The notes: generated by a model from the letters alone, not told the origin. Positions 45,123-56,459 are shown, counted from the stretch's first letter. The stretch is 64,000 nt of DNA from Thecaphora thlaspeos (GCA_900291925.1 UWYS01000002.1:1178001-1242000); one strand, 5' to 3'. Numbers and translations are program-made.

Positions 45123-46906
45123 CGCTCGGTGCGAAGAATGCCTCTTGCCCGATTGAAAAAGCGGGCTCTGAACAGGCGCAAAACAAGGCATTCGACCGCT
45201 CCCGGCCACCAACGGCGGCCCCTGCTCCCCGGAGCCTTGGAACAGTTGAAGCCTATAATTCGGCAGCGGCTTCGTCGACCGTACAGCCGAATGCAAAGAA
45301 CTGCTATCGTCGACGCAACCCGCATACGCAGCCGCGACCCGCTTTACACGCCGGATCGATTGGAAACAGGCCCTGCAAAGCTAAGCCTGACCTACAAAGA
45401 CGGCCGCTTGACCACGCTCAAGCTTCGAGCGGGCCCGGCTGGGTCCATAATGGGCTCTCCTTCTGGCTTGCCCCGCTTTCAGTCTTCTGTGCCCGAGTCC
45501 GGTCGTCTCGAACGTCAACGACGCTTCTAGGACCATCGACCGACCAGCACGGGAAAGAAACCTGCTCCAGGAGGCCTCTCCGATCTTCTTCTCGTCATCG
45601 CGCCGTCCCTGGAGTGAGCGCCTGGATGTTTCCCCCTTTGTGCATCCTCACCAGCCTCGTCGGCTCTTCACCCATCGCCAGAGCCCCAACGATGCCTGTC
45701 CGGCTCTCTCTGCAAAGAATCACACCAAGCAATGACGACCACCAACTAAACGCCGCAAAGGCAGTGGAAGCAGGGCTTGAAGCCGAGAGAGAACCTGCAT
45801 CATTCCTAAGCGGCGCTCGGCCAACGAGCCGACTCGATGGCAGCAGTCAGCACAAATCTTGCCTCCTGACGGCGATTGACAGATTGACGAGACTCAGTCA
45901 GAAATGAAACTGGAGTCTGATGATGTGAGCAGAGACGAAGAAGAAGCCCACGCGAAATGATACACGACCTCGCCTTGAAATTTAATGATGGTTCGGATTT
46001 GAGATCGCTCGTCTGGCGTTTGGAAGCTCCGCGTGGAGTCGATGGGTGCTTTGGATGACGACAGCGCGCTTCGCCACGATAGTCGATGGCGACGTTTTTA
46101 GCATTCCGTCATGAAACAAATATATCGTCGTTCATCCTGCGACTCGACATGTACACTCTGTGTTTTCACGCGCTCTCAAGGCATCGACGCTCGAATTTAT
46201 TCGCGTCATTTAACCAGCCTTTTTTTTTTTTTTTTTTTTTTCGCGACGAGGTCATGCATCGTGTCGCCATCGACGACGCGCGCGTCAAAACGGTCGCTTT
46301 TATTACCATGTTCCCATCTTGTCCATGCATCTTGACGATCCGGAATTTCCGAGAGTAGTGTCACACAGATCCACCATCGGATCAAAAACTGGTGGGTAAA
46401 AGACGATCCAAAGACAAAGACTCACACGCTTGCTCAAGATCAAAGGCCGAGACAAACACCATGGCGTCATATAACTACAACAGCGGGAAAAGTACAACAG
46501 CGTGTGGGCGCCAAATGGGCAACCGGGAATGATACATGTTCGATGGTCGCTACCGACCTGCGGAGGAGAGAGGCAAAAGATACTTCGTGTGCTACAAAGC
46601 GCTTGCTGGAACTGGGTTGAAAGAGACTGAGGGTCTTTGACTTTTCTTGATGGATGGCTTCATGTTTTGTTTCGACAACGGCTCTTTTGTCGATGTGGCC
46701 TCTGCGCACTGACGAGACGCTCCCCGCATTCCTCCGTTCGTTTCGAGATGCTTCGTCTCGTGCATCTGATTTGGCTGCTTGATGGTTCGTGCCTCTCCTC
46801 ACTTCTTAACTTCTTCCTTGCTACCTCCGCTCGACATTTCGCGCCGGTCTCGATGTCCTTGAGCGCGTCCGATCGCAATTCTCGTCTTTGGCTTCGCCTC
46901 AGCACT
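45123..46906. other. 3'-3' intergenic region
   Basis: A 1.8-kb gap between convergent genes. Contains a 22-nt T run (46220-46241). No open frame here shows a family signature; AT content rises towards 46000-46500. Confidence 0.5.
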
Positions 46907-48796
46907 TCACTGATTTGCCGTACTCGCACCTACGCCCACGCTGGCGCTCGGACCGGCGCTCGGACCCGTAACCGATTGCGCCCCTGCAGTAGCCCATTCC
47001 GTCACATCGCCAAGTTCGTACATGAACATGTCCCATACCGTCCTCGGCACACTGTCCGCCTGTCCCGCCTCCTCGTAGTTGCCAATCTCCGGGTCACATT
47101 CGCCATCGCCGTCGTCATCGTCGGTCCAGACATTGTGGTAAGGACCTCGCTGATGCGCCGGCCGTCCAGCCTCCCTCCACCATCGATGCCTCAGCCCCTC
47201 GTAGTCATCGTCGTGCTCGCGACAGCGGGGTAGATTCTCATCGAGGAAGATGGGCGACCTCGGATCCTCGTAGTCTTCGCCGTGTGCCGAGTCTTCCCGC
47301 AGCTCGATCCTCTCCTTTGCCTTGTAAAGGACCATGTCGAGAGCATCGAGAACATGGCCGCCGTAGCTCAAAAAGTCTCGGCACAGAGCAGGGCCGTCTG
47401 CGTCGATGAAGTTGGGAAACGAGCCCTGCTCGAGCGCGGCGAAGACGTTGGCAGGACTGGGCGGAGTTCCCTGGTTGCCCAGCATGCCGATGGTCCCGAC
47501 GATGTGGAGGAAGCCCTTGAGGTGGGCCTTGTCGTCCGTCATCGAGGGCGGGAGGAAGCGGTGGGCGTATATGGTGCCGAATTCCTTGAGTTTGATGTCG
47601 CCTGGCAGCACGCTTTCGCGCTCGGTCACGTACTCGGTGTCGGCCGGCACCCTGATAGCGTGGCGCATCCGATCGCTCACCCCTTCAGCGCAGTTGCAGG
47701 AGGCGGGCGCCAGATCGAGCGGGATGCCACCATGGCGGTTTCCCCATTGCTGGGGCAGACGAGCTTCGAAGCCGGTCTGCTCCTGGTAGAGGTATTCGGT
47801 CGAGCCGAGCGGCGAGAATCCGACCGTCTGGAACGCCGCGCTGAGGCGCTGATTCGCACACCTGTAGGCCTCGTAGGTCATGCCTTCAGGCCTGTCCGAG
47901 TTGAGTATCACGGGAAGTAGGATTGCCCTGCTCCAGTACGGCTGTAAGTGGCGTAGAAGCTCGGCGCAGAGGCGCATACCGAGCCCGTGGCCGCGGTGCT
48001 CGCGCTGCAGCCGGACGAAATGGACGACAAGGAGCGCTCCGTTTGCGAGGTCGGGGCACGACGTCACCCTCGACGTGTTGTTGGGGCCCATCAACTTCAT
48101 CGACAACTGAAGCGTCTCTGCGTCTACGCAGTCCATGACCTCTCGTCTGAATGAGTCGCGCATGCAGGGCGCGTCCTGGTAGAATATCCATCCGTGCGCC
48201 GAGCCGATCGCCTGGCCAAGGATAGCCTCCTCGTCTCTCCTCTCCCTGTCCTCCTCATCCTCCTCGTCGCATTGGTCGAGAGAAGCCCTGCTTTTCTTCT
48301 TCTTCTTTGATACTGCCATGGCAGTCGACGTCGACGATCCCGGTCCGAAGCCAAAGCTGCGTCCAACGGCCTCGGAGTGCTTCTTCATGACCCGGCCAAC
48401 CTTGGACTTGGAATTCTTCCTCTTCTTGGCGGCGTACGAGTTGTACTGCTTCTTTTGCTCCTCGGTTATGAGGTAAGCCTTGGCGGAGACCATATCAACG
48501 AGGTCAGATACTTCAGGGAAGCGGGCTCGCTTGAAGGTGATGAGGAGCCGCTTTGAGGATGTTTGTGCGATGCGGCTGCTGGAGGGGTCGGCGGCCGCGG
48601 CGACGGAGATGGCGGAGTTTATCTTGCACTCCTGGGCCGGCATCAGCCGCGCTTTCCCCTGCGCATAGCTGGTAGCTTCGTCGTCGTCGTCGTCGCTCTC
48701 GCTCTGGTTGGGGTCCATCTCCTGCCTCTTTTCGGGTGGAACGGGAAGGCCCGAGGTCGACAAGGATCCTGGCTGGCGCGAACGCTTCGGCATCAT
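46907..48796 (-). CDS. GNAT-fold-like protein, unknown substrate
   Basis: A 629-residue intronless protein. Residues about 257-300 (VVHFVRLQREHRGHGLGMRL, CAELLRHLQ, AILLPVILNS) carry the R/Q-x-x-G-x-G/A acetyl-CoA-binding pattern of GNAT N-acetyltransferases, followed by the usual helix and strand. The N-terminal 190 residues are acidic and Lys-rich, with a KKKKK nuclear-localisation-like cluster (about 164-168), a long coil and a DEEDEED run. The C-terminal part is acidic and ends in a Ser/Gly/Ala-rich tail. I do not recognise a named homologue; a nuclear acetyltransferase is inference. The start is the first of two tandem Met codons after a non-conserved leader. Confidence 0.72.
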   Translation of the reverse strand: MMPKRSRQPGSLSTSGLPVPPEKRQEMDPNQSESDDDDDEATSYAQGKARLMPAQECKINSAISVAAAADPSSSRIAQTSSKRLLITFKRARFPEVSDLVDMVSAKAYLITEEQKKQYNSYAAKKRKNSKSKVGRVMKKHSEAVGRSFGFGPGSSTSTAMAVSKKKKKSRASLDQCDEEDEEDRERRDEEAILGQAIGSAHGWIFYQDAPCMRDSFRREVMDCVDAETLQLSMKLMGPNNTSRVTSCPDLANGALLVVHFVRLQREHRGHGLGMRLCAELLRHLQPYWSRAILLPVILNSDRPEGMTYEAYRCANQRLSAAFQTVGFSPLGSTEYLYQEQTGFEARLPQQWGNRHGGIPLDLAPASCNCAEGVSDRMRHAIRVPADTEYVTERESVLPGDIKLKEFGTIYAHRFLPPSMTDDKAHLKGFLHIVGTIGMLGNQGTPPSPANVFAALEQGSFPNFIDADGPALCRDFLSYGGHVLDALDMVLYKAKERIELREDSAHGEDYEDPRSPIFLDENLPRCREHDDDYEGLRHRWWREAGRPAHQRGPYHNVWTDDDDGDGECDPEIGNYEEAGQADSVPRTVWDMFMYELGDVTEWATAGAQSVTGPSAGPSASVGVGASTANQ

Positions 48797-49438
48797 GCTG
48801 CGATTGTCTTGCTTGATGGGGCTGCGCTCTCGGAGAGGCGCGACGGCCAGGCGAACGTTGAGGTGAAGGGCCGTGCCACGTCGATATGTGCGACGTGAGT
48901 GTGGAGGGAAGAGAAGAAGGGAGGGAAAGACAGAGCACGAGCGATAGCGTGGTGCGTGGCGGTGTGTCGGGAAGGAGCTGCCTCTGGGGGAAAGAAGAGG
49001 GTGAAGGAGACGGTGGTGCAAAAGAAAGAGTTAAGAAAGGAGGAGAACGAAGAGAAAGATAGGAGCTCGCCGGGTGGCGCATGCACGGCGGGAGAGCGGC
49101 CCGCCTTTCAACGGCGCCGCCCAAAGACAGGCACAAAATCCGCGCTGCGCTCAGTCGATCCTGCAACGCGCGCGCGCCCAGCCACGGACCGTCTGCGCTT
49201 TGACGTATTATACTGTATATGCGGCGCCCGCCCGTCGGCCCAGTTTCTTCATATCTTTGGGACGCTGCCGCGCGCTCCAGGCGAGTTCTGCACACCCTGT
49301 ATGCTCCGCAGAAAGACATCGCATCGTCCGGAGAGCACGCCTTGCGGCCACGCCTGACCCGGAGCCTTCCCTTCACTCGCTGGCTCGTCGCAGACGTCAC
49401 GCGAACGGCACCTTGCACCTGGCGATGATCTGTATTAG

Positions 49439-49476
<38 letters not shown>

Positions 49477-49541
49477 CCGCTCCAGCACACCCATTGATGT
49501 AAGTGACAAAAGCAATCATGGGCAACTCGGCCGGCAGTCGC
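48797..49541. other. Intergenic region with 36-nt T tract
   Basis: The promoter side of the GNAT-like gene and the 3' flank of arginyl-tRNA synthetase. A run of 36 T (49441-49476) lies 65 nt past the synthetase stop; on the synthetase sense strand it is poly(A). No gene is seen. Confidence 0.6.
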
Positions 49542-51467
49542 CTACATGCGCTCCAACGGCGTGATGGTGAGCAGGCGGAGCGCACTGCCCAGGACGTCCT
49601 TGCAGCATCGGAAGAGCCATAGGCGGGCGATTGCGAGATCGCGCTCCTGGCCCTTGACCAGCAGGAACTCCCAGCAAGAGCTGACCAGGTGGCAGACGCG
49701 GAAGCAGTATGTCACGACAGTGCTCGGCTGGTGGTCCTTGCACGCCGTCTTGACCACGTCCGGCCACGACGCCAGCAATAGGATCAGCTCGCGCGCCTTG
49801 GGCTCAGTGATGAGCTCCGTCTTGATGCTCTCAAAGTCGAGCGTCTCGGTGGGCAGCTCCAGGCCGTCGGCCTCCTTGGCTTTGCGCTCGACCGAGCAGA
49901 GGCGGACGTGGTTGTACTGGAGGTACGGGCCCGTGTCGCCCTCAAATGAGAGCATGCGCGACCAGTCAAAGGTGTAGTTGTTGATCCGCTTGCCGCTCAT
50001 GTCCTGGATCTTGACGGCCGTCATGCCGATAATGTCGGCCGTCCGCTCCGGGTCCTCGACCTGGGCATACTTGGCCTCGTTGGCACGCATCACGTCGTGC
50101 ATCTTGTCCTTTGTCTCGTCGAGGATGGTGTCGAGGAAGACGACGGTACCCTTGCGCGTCGACATGCCGAGGATCATTCCAAAGTTGATGTGGACCAGCT
50201 TGCCCGCGTCCTTCTGCGCCCACGGGTAGCCCATCAGCTCGAGCACCTTGAAGAACTGGCCCAGGTGGAGGTCCTGCTGCGACGCGACGACGTAGATCAT
50301 CTTGTCGAAGCCGCCATAGGCGTCCCACCGCTGCGCCGCCTCAGCGATATCGCGGGTGAGGTAGAGCGGCGTGCCGTCCTTGCGCTCGATGACGCACTTT
50401 TCCAGCTTGTACGGCGTCAGGTCGGCAAGCAGCGCGCCGTTCTCCTCGCGCGTCACAAAGTCGGCGGTGCGCAGCTGAGACATGGTCTTCTCGAGGTTGG
50501 CCTTGGTCACCTGCGACTCGCCGCTGTAGACGTCAAACTGGATGTTTAGACGGTCGTAGACCTCGATGTACTTCTTGATCGAGAGGTCGCGGAACTTGCG
50601 CCAGTAGCCGAGGCACTCTTCGTCGCCGTCCTCCATACCCTTGAAGTAGGCACGCGCCTCTTCGTGGATCTTCTCGCCCTCGCCCTCGTCGGAAGCGAGC
50701 TTGTTGACCTTGACGTAGACCTCGAACAGGTGGTTGACGGCGTCGTTCTCGAGCTTCTGTTCGTCGCCAAAGAGCTTCCAGCCGACGGCGAGCAGGCCGA
50801 ACTGCTTACCCCAGTCGCCGAGGTAGTTCATCGTGCGGACATTCCACGCGCTGGCGCGGTACAGGTTGGCGAGGTAGGCGCCGATGATGGTGCTGCGGAG
50901 GTGCCCGGCGTGGAAGGGCTTGGCAATGTTGGGAGACGAGAACTCGACAATGATGCTCTTGTTCTCGCCGTCACGGTTCGTTCCGTACGAGGGGAGGGGC
51001 TTGCCCTCTTGGTTGCGGGGCGCGCCAAAGCCGTGAGTCATGGCATGGATGGTCTGAAGGGTGACCTTCTTGAGGGTTGCCGAGTTGAGGTGATAGTGGA
51101 GGAAAGGACCCTTGTTCTCAAGCCCCTGGAGCCATATGTTGGGCTGGAACTCGTTGGCGACCTTTTCGGCGATGTCGTTAGGCTTACCCGAGAGGCGGAA
51201 GCGGGGGACGGCGATGGTAAAGTCGCCCACCTTGCCGGGCCCGACGGCCTCGATAGCCTTTTCAACGTCAACCCCAAGCGCGTGGTTGATGTGCTGGGCG
51301 ATGGCGATGCGGAACGAGTCGAGCGGCGCGCGCTTGGGGTCAGTTCCCTTGACCTGCGGGAGCGGCGGGAGCTGTGCGAGAAGTAGGATACCGTTGAACG
51401 AGGCGGGCGAGGGCGCAAGGACGCTGCTAGCGTTGCTGCTGCTGGCACTGTTGGCGCTAGCGGCCAT
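49542..51467 (-). CDS. Arginyl-tRNA synthetase
   Basis: A class I aminoacyl-tRNA synthetase that charges tRNA-Arg: 641 residues from the first ATG, intronless. The N-terminal additional domain precedes the HIGH-type motif PNIAKPFHAGHLRST (HAGH at 186-189). A KMSKS-like GMSTRKG lies at 434-440. NYLGDWGKQFGLL and the C-terminal LERM are typical of eukaryotic and mitochondrial ArgRS. Upstream of the ATG the frame stays open for 75 codons (51692-51468) without an ATG, and its last part looks like a mitochondrial presequence. A TTG at 51569 has A at -3 and G at +4. One gene could therefore supply both compartments by non-AUG initiation, as known for yeast GRS1 (TTG) and ALA1 (ACG). It diverges from the coiled-coil gene. 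Confidence 0.95.
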   Translation of the reverse strand: MAASANSASSSNASSVLAPSPASFNGILLLAQLPPLPQVKGTDPKRAPLDSFRIAIAQHINHALGVDVEKAIEAVGPGKVGDFTIAVPRFRLSGKPNDIAEKVANEFQPNIWLQGLENKGPFLHYHLNSATLKKVTLQTIHAMTHGFGAPRNQEGKPLPSYGTNRDGENKSIIVEFSSPNIAKPFHAGHLRSTIIGAYLANLYRASAWNVRTMNYLGDWGKQFGLLAVGWKLFGDEQKLENDAVNHLFEVYVKVNKLASDEGEGEKIHEEARAYFKGMEDGDEECLGYWRKFRDLSIKKYIEVYDRLNIQFDVYSGESQVTKANLEKTMSQLRTADFVTREENGALLADLTPYKLEKCVIERKDGTPLYLTRDIAEAAQRWDAYGGFDKMIYVVASQQDLHLGQFFKVLELMGYPWAQKDAGKLVHINFGMILGMSTRKGTVVFLDTILDETKDKMHDVMRANEAKYAQVEDPERTADIIGMTAVKIQDMSGKRINNYTFDWSRMLSFEGDTGPYLQYNHVRLCSVERKAKEADGLELPTETLDFESIKTELITEPKARELILLLASWPDVVKTACKDHQPSTVVTYCFRVCHLVSSCWEFLLVKGQERDLAIARLWLFRCCKDVLGSALRLLTITPLERM

Positions 51468-51689
51468 CTTGTAGTATTTAAGGCGAGGGGCGGCCGAGGT
51501 GGAGAAGCGGGGAAGGGCAAAGCGGAAGGCGGAAGGCGATACCTTTGAGGAAAGCAGCGGCAATTCCAAAGTCGATGCGAGCGAGAGGAGAGAAAGACCG
51601 AGGCAAAGGAGGGGTCTAGCTTGCGAGGGCGGCGTGGTGGGCGATGGGATGGGCCGGTGAGGGCGACGTCGCTCGGGCGGGGAGCGTTG

Positions 51690-51700
51690 CTTTTATATGT
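51690..51700 (-). promoter_or_regulatory. TATA-like element upstream of arginyl-tRNA synthetase
   Basis: CATATAAAAGC on the minus strand, about 225 nt upstream of the ATG. Initiation 30-60 nt downstream of it would still place the upstream TTG (51569) inside the mRNA leader. Sequence evidence only. Confidence 0.35.
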
Positions 51701-52336
51701 GTGGCGTGGGCGCAGCTGGAGGCGCTTGATGGTGGTTGTGGATGAGCGACGAGCTGTGGGTGAGTCTGCCTCGAGTCAGACGAGTGTAAAGAAAGGCGAT
51801 GCGGAGGGAGCAACAAGGGATGGTGGGATGGCGGAACGAGCAAGGCGGCCCGCGTCAGAGCGTTTCCGATTCCAAAAATTTGGCTTCCTGACTCGCCCTC
51901 GACCTCAGCTGGTCTCGTCCGAGAAAAGGGGCGGGGTCCGTAAAAGTGGGCACGGCCTTGAGTCGCGGCGCGTCGCGCTTTCCAACGGGGCCAGGGCGAG
52001 CAAAGACGGCGGCGCGCCCTCTTGTTTTTTTGTCCAACAGCGCGACATCAACACCACCACCACCATCGCGCCACCACCTCTACCGCCTACGCCCTCACCC
52101 GCGACGCGACACCTCACTGGATACCCCCTTCTCCTCCGCATCTCCTCCTCGTTCAACCCTCGATACCAGCCTCACTATTAGTCCAGCTAGAGCGCCGCCC
52201 TCCCTCCACCTTGCATAGACAGCTAGCCAGCCACGGCCGGCCTCGGTGACCTGTATCCTCACTCAACAGCAGCAATAGAGCTCATCGCTCTCGGCAGCTC
52301 TCTTCGATAAACTGCCTCCCGTTGCCTCACCTCGCC
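51701..52336. other. Divergent intergenic region
   Basis: Lies between the synthetase TATA-like element and the start of the coiled-coil protein gene. CACCACCAC-rich leader-like sequence occurs at about 52045-52080. No gene is supported. Confidence 0.45.
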
Positions 52337-55300
52337 ATGGCCATCTTCCGCAGCCCGTCAGCGGTGCGCCAACCACCCTTGCCGCTACTACAGCCGCCCC
52401 ACGATCCATCCGCCAACTCCCAGCACAACGACACCTCATTTTCTTCTGCCACGTCGACTGCATCTAGCAGAAGGAATGCATCCCTCCTTCCCAACGCTTC
52501 CGTGCCCTCGACGCCCTCTCAGGCACCAGCACTTTACCCCGCGTTACCTAGCGTCACGCCCAACTCGTCGCAGCAGCGCAATGGCCTCCGACTGCCGTGT
52601 CCACCGCCGCCGGCCGACAAATTCCCTAGCCTCGATGAGATGGCACAGGCTCAGAAGCAAAAGGACACCCTCTCTGGACGGGCCAATTCCAGCTTCTCGT
52701 CATCCTCAAACGCAAGCGCGTCCAAGGCATACACCTTCTCGTCCTCAAGCTCGCGAGCGGTCAATCCCTCGTCGTCTGCAACCACCCTTCAGGTGCCTTC
52801 CTCTCTGCCAAGGCTTCACAAGCCGCGCCACAGCAACGGCGACCGACCCGTGACCCGGAGGAGCAGCCTGACCGCCATGGAGGCCGCCCGCCAGCGCGCC
52901 GGCAGCGAAACGCCCACCGCCGTCGCCAACGCCCGTACGCAGCGGCAGCAACCGCACCAGCAAGCCGGCTTCGCACGCGCCCTCGACAGCAGCTTTGGCG
53001 GCGACGTCGATGACGACAGCCACAACGCTTCCGGCGCTCTTGTGGCTGGACCCAACGGAGCCATCGGCGCAAACATGTCGATCGACGTAGAGAGCGGCAA
53101 GATGCCTACGCTTAGGCGCCTTTCAACGGCGAAGCACAACAACAGCAACAACATCACCACCAGCAACATGGGTGCAGCTGCGGCGACAATGAATGCCGCT
53201 GGATTGCCCTCAGATCAGGCGGACCTGTCGACAGCGAGCCAGCGGAGCCGCCGCAACGGCGAGGACCGGCCCATCTCGTCCGGCTACGACTTCTCAAAGT
53301 ACCTCGAGCACGACATCGATCCCTTCAATGCCAATACGCGCAAAGAGGCGCGGCGCGAGTCCCGCCCGCTGCCGGTCCCGGCGGCCGAGGGCGAAGACGA
53401 GGCGAGCCGAAGCTACGATAGCAGCGGCGGCGACGAGACGCTCCGCGGCGGCGCCATCCTCCCTCCTCCAAAGCAATCGGCACGGTCGCTGACGACGCTC
53501 ACCGGGCCAGACAGCGGCAACGAGCAGCGACAGGGCCAAGAGGTGGGCAGTGCAGACAGCGCCGACGACCAGCAGGCCACGCCAAAAGGTCGGCCGTCGA
53601 CTGCCCCTAGCAACGACACCGACGCAGCTCTGGCCGGTCGGGCGATGCCCGGCTCGATGCCGCCTCCGTCGCAACTTCCGCGGCCCCAGTTCAAAGTCCG
53701 CACGCTGACCAACTCGCAGCAGCCGGCCACCATGATGATGCTACCGCCGCCGATGCCGATGCCGATGCAGTCGACGCCGAGAGCGACGCCGCAGGCCGGC
53801 AGCCGGAAGATCGGCCACCTTTCCGGCTTCAACGTCCCCGGCGTGCCCTCGGTAGCGGCATCGACGACTGTGGCACACGGCACCGCTGCTGCTGCTGCCG
53901 GGCATGCGGGCGACGAGAGCAGCAGCGTCACCGCTTCGGCCAAGAAGCGCCGCCTCAACCCGGCGGCGCGGACGAACCGGCTGGTGAGCCTCGAGCTGGC
54001 CGAGGCCAAGAACAAGGCCAAGCTGCTAGCCGAGAAGCTCGAGATTTCGGAGGACCAGAAGCGGCGGGCGCTGGAAGACTCGGAAGGCTGGGCCAGCGAG
54101 TCGACGCGGCTCGAGGAGGACGTAGCGCGGTTGCGCTCGCAGCTTGATTCCGCGGCCGCCCAGCTGCACCGGACAACCAGTGAGCTCGATGCTCGCGCGG
54201 TCCAGCACAAGCTCGAATCCGATGAGCGTCAGTGGCGCCTGCTCTGCCAGAAGCGCAGCTTTTGCGAGCTCGAGTCGGACTTGGTCTACTGCAAGAACGA
54301 GATGACGTACGAGTCGTACCGCGGCAAGGAGGTCGAGGCCGACCTGCTTATGGAGAAGGACGGCCTGCGCATCCGGCTGATGGCGGAGCGGAAGCGCAGC
54401 GATCTGCTCGTCTCGAGGCTCAAGGTCAAGCTCCGGGAGGCACTGCTGCTGCGGAAACGGCTGAAGGCGCGGTCGGGCGGCGATGCCAGCTTGCGCGGCG
54501 AGAATGAGAGGCTGAGGTTCGAGGTCGAGGAGATGCAGGCCGACTTGGAGGCGGCGCACGCCGAGGCGAGCGGCCTACGAAAGCAGCTTGCAGCGTCGGC
54601 CAAAGCGTCGAAGCGATCAGACGAGATCGAGAAGCTGCAGCAGGAGAACGACGAGATGAAGGAGGACATCGCGACGTACGCCGAGCGGGAAGAGATGATG
54701 GCCGAGACGCGCAAGGTGTGGAAGAAGGAGCGCAAGGAGATGCAGGCCCAGATCCGCGAGCTCGAGGCGCAGGTGAGTAGGCCCATGCTGGGCGAGAAGG
54801 GCCTCAAGGACTCGCACAAATCCCGGCTGTTGACGTTTTCTATGCCGTCCATCCATCCATCCATCCATCCCACTGCATCCCACTACGGTCCCCCGACTCG
54901 CTGCAGCTCCTCGAGCAGCAGGCCTCGAAGCCCGCTTCCAAGAGGCGGACGGCGGCCGCAAACCAAGACATGAATGCTGCGGACGCTCTCTCAGACGACT
55001 CGCTCGCAGCACCTCCGATGGTAGCAGCCCCAGCTGCGGCGGCGCGCAAGAAGGGCCTGCTGGCCAAGGCGCGGCGGGATCCGATGCAGGGCGCGAGCGA
55101 TGCCGTACCCTCGGAGGCGGATCTGCCACCGCTCAGCAACGGTCCTTCGCACAAGGCGGCCAAGAAGACAAAAACGGCACCGTCCGCCTCGGCGCTGGCG
55201 CGATCCGCTCTAGCCGCCGCCTCCAAGCAGAAGGGCAAGAAGTCGCGCTACCAGGACGACGACCTCGACGACGACGAGCAGAGCGATGCTGCGAGCGAGC

Positions 55301-55929
55301 AGTACAACGACGACCAAGACGAAGACAAGTACGCTGCACCCGCGGCCATCGTGTCCAAGAAGGGCGGCGCCGCGAAGAAGGGCGCCAAGGCGAAGGCCGG
55401 CGGGGCTACGTCGACGGCGGCGGCGGCGATGGCGAAGGGCAGCAAGAAGGTTAAAGCGCCGGTTGCTATCGAGCACGACGAATACACGGCCGACCCTTCT
55501 GCTACGCCAATGATCCGCTCGAAGCGCTCGATGGAGGAGATGATGGCCGAGGGCGAGGAGGAAGATGGCGAGGCGGCGACGGGCGAGGTGGAAGACAGCT
55601 TCCGCGGCCGAGCTAGCACGGCGTCGCGCGTGGCCCGGGACCGCACCAATGTCGCTGCCACGACGACGACGACGACGACGACCGCATCAGACGCGGTGAC
55701 GTCACAGCCGCTGAAGAAGAAGAAGCGCAAGCTGCTAGGAGGCGGCGGCGGTGGCGGGGCTGGCGGTGCTGGGCTGATGAACTGGGGCAGCCACGGCGAC
55801 GAGAATGCTGGGCTGCAGCCGGACTACAACATCCCGCTCGAGCTATCGCCCATCAAGCCGGCCGCGGGCGGAGGCAGGCTGGGCGGCATGTTTGCCGGCC
55901 TCGGAAGCGGCAGAGGGCCCTTTGGGTAG
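52337..55929 (+). CDS. Large coiled-coil protein, probably nuclear, unknown function
   Basis: A 1,152-residue protein from exons 52337-54772 and 54907-55929; the 134-nt GT-AG intron joins RELEAQ to LLEQQASKPASKRR in phase 0. The first about 530 residues are Ser/Ala/Pro-rich and disordered-looking, with YDFSKYLEHDIDPFNANTR as the only block that looks constrained. Residues about 545-820 form a long coiled coil (LVSLELAEAKNKAKLLAEKL onward). After the intron comes a Lys/Ala-rich tail with acidic patches, a KKKKRKLLGGGGGGG stretch, and a C terminus ending LELSPIKPAAGG then Gly-rich residues. An SPIKP site could be a CDK target. A role in chromosome or spindle structure is conceivable but unsupported. 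I recognise no named family. Confidence 0.8.
54849..54871 (+). repeat. (CATC)n microsatellite in intron
   Basis: About six CATC units inside the single intron of the coiled-coil gene. Confidence 0.9.
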
Positions 55930-56459
55930 AGGGCGGTCGCTTATGTTGCTCGATGGGGCCATGCTTGTTCCTTTGCCCCTCGCCCCTTTCCGATACTATC
56001 TCTCTCTCTCTGTCTCTCTTGTATGCTGCTGTATGTTATATGCTCCCCTGTCTCTCTCTTCCTTTTACTGTATATCATGAGCGAGACACGCTCTACGTAT
56101 CTAGCTAGCTGGCCCGTTGTGCCACGCAGCAGAGGCGTGTGGGCGAGTACATAGGAGGCAAGCAGCTGACGCCGCGTCGCGAAGGTGGAGCAAAGGCCAC
56201 TTTGACTCGTCTGCGCACGGTCCACACCGCGGCCGCCATCTGCACGGGCCGCGTTTGCTCCACCTCTTCTTCCTCGCCTTTGCCCACCACCATCGCATCG
56301 ACCACGCATACCATCCCTCCTCCTCGCCTCTCGCCCTCGCTCCTTTCCCCTTCAGCGCCCTTACTCTTCTCCATCATCCGGACGGCCAACTACCGCCGTC
56401 GCTCGCATGCAACACCTCCCTTTGCAGATAGCCGCCGACGCCCTCGCACCTCGGCCACG
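55930..56459. other. Intergenic region between co-oriented genes
   Basis: Contains a (CT)n tract (about 55999-56020) and the leader of the metallophosphatase gene. The downstream frame is open through the leader from 56139 but lacks a suitable ATG and conserved sequence before 56460. Confidence 0.5.

Noticed and set aside
45129..45907. Possible gene downstream of WDR83
   Set aside because: Frames are compositionally random, overlap each other and show no conserved motif.
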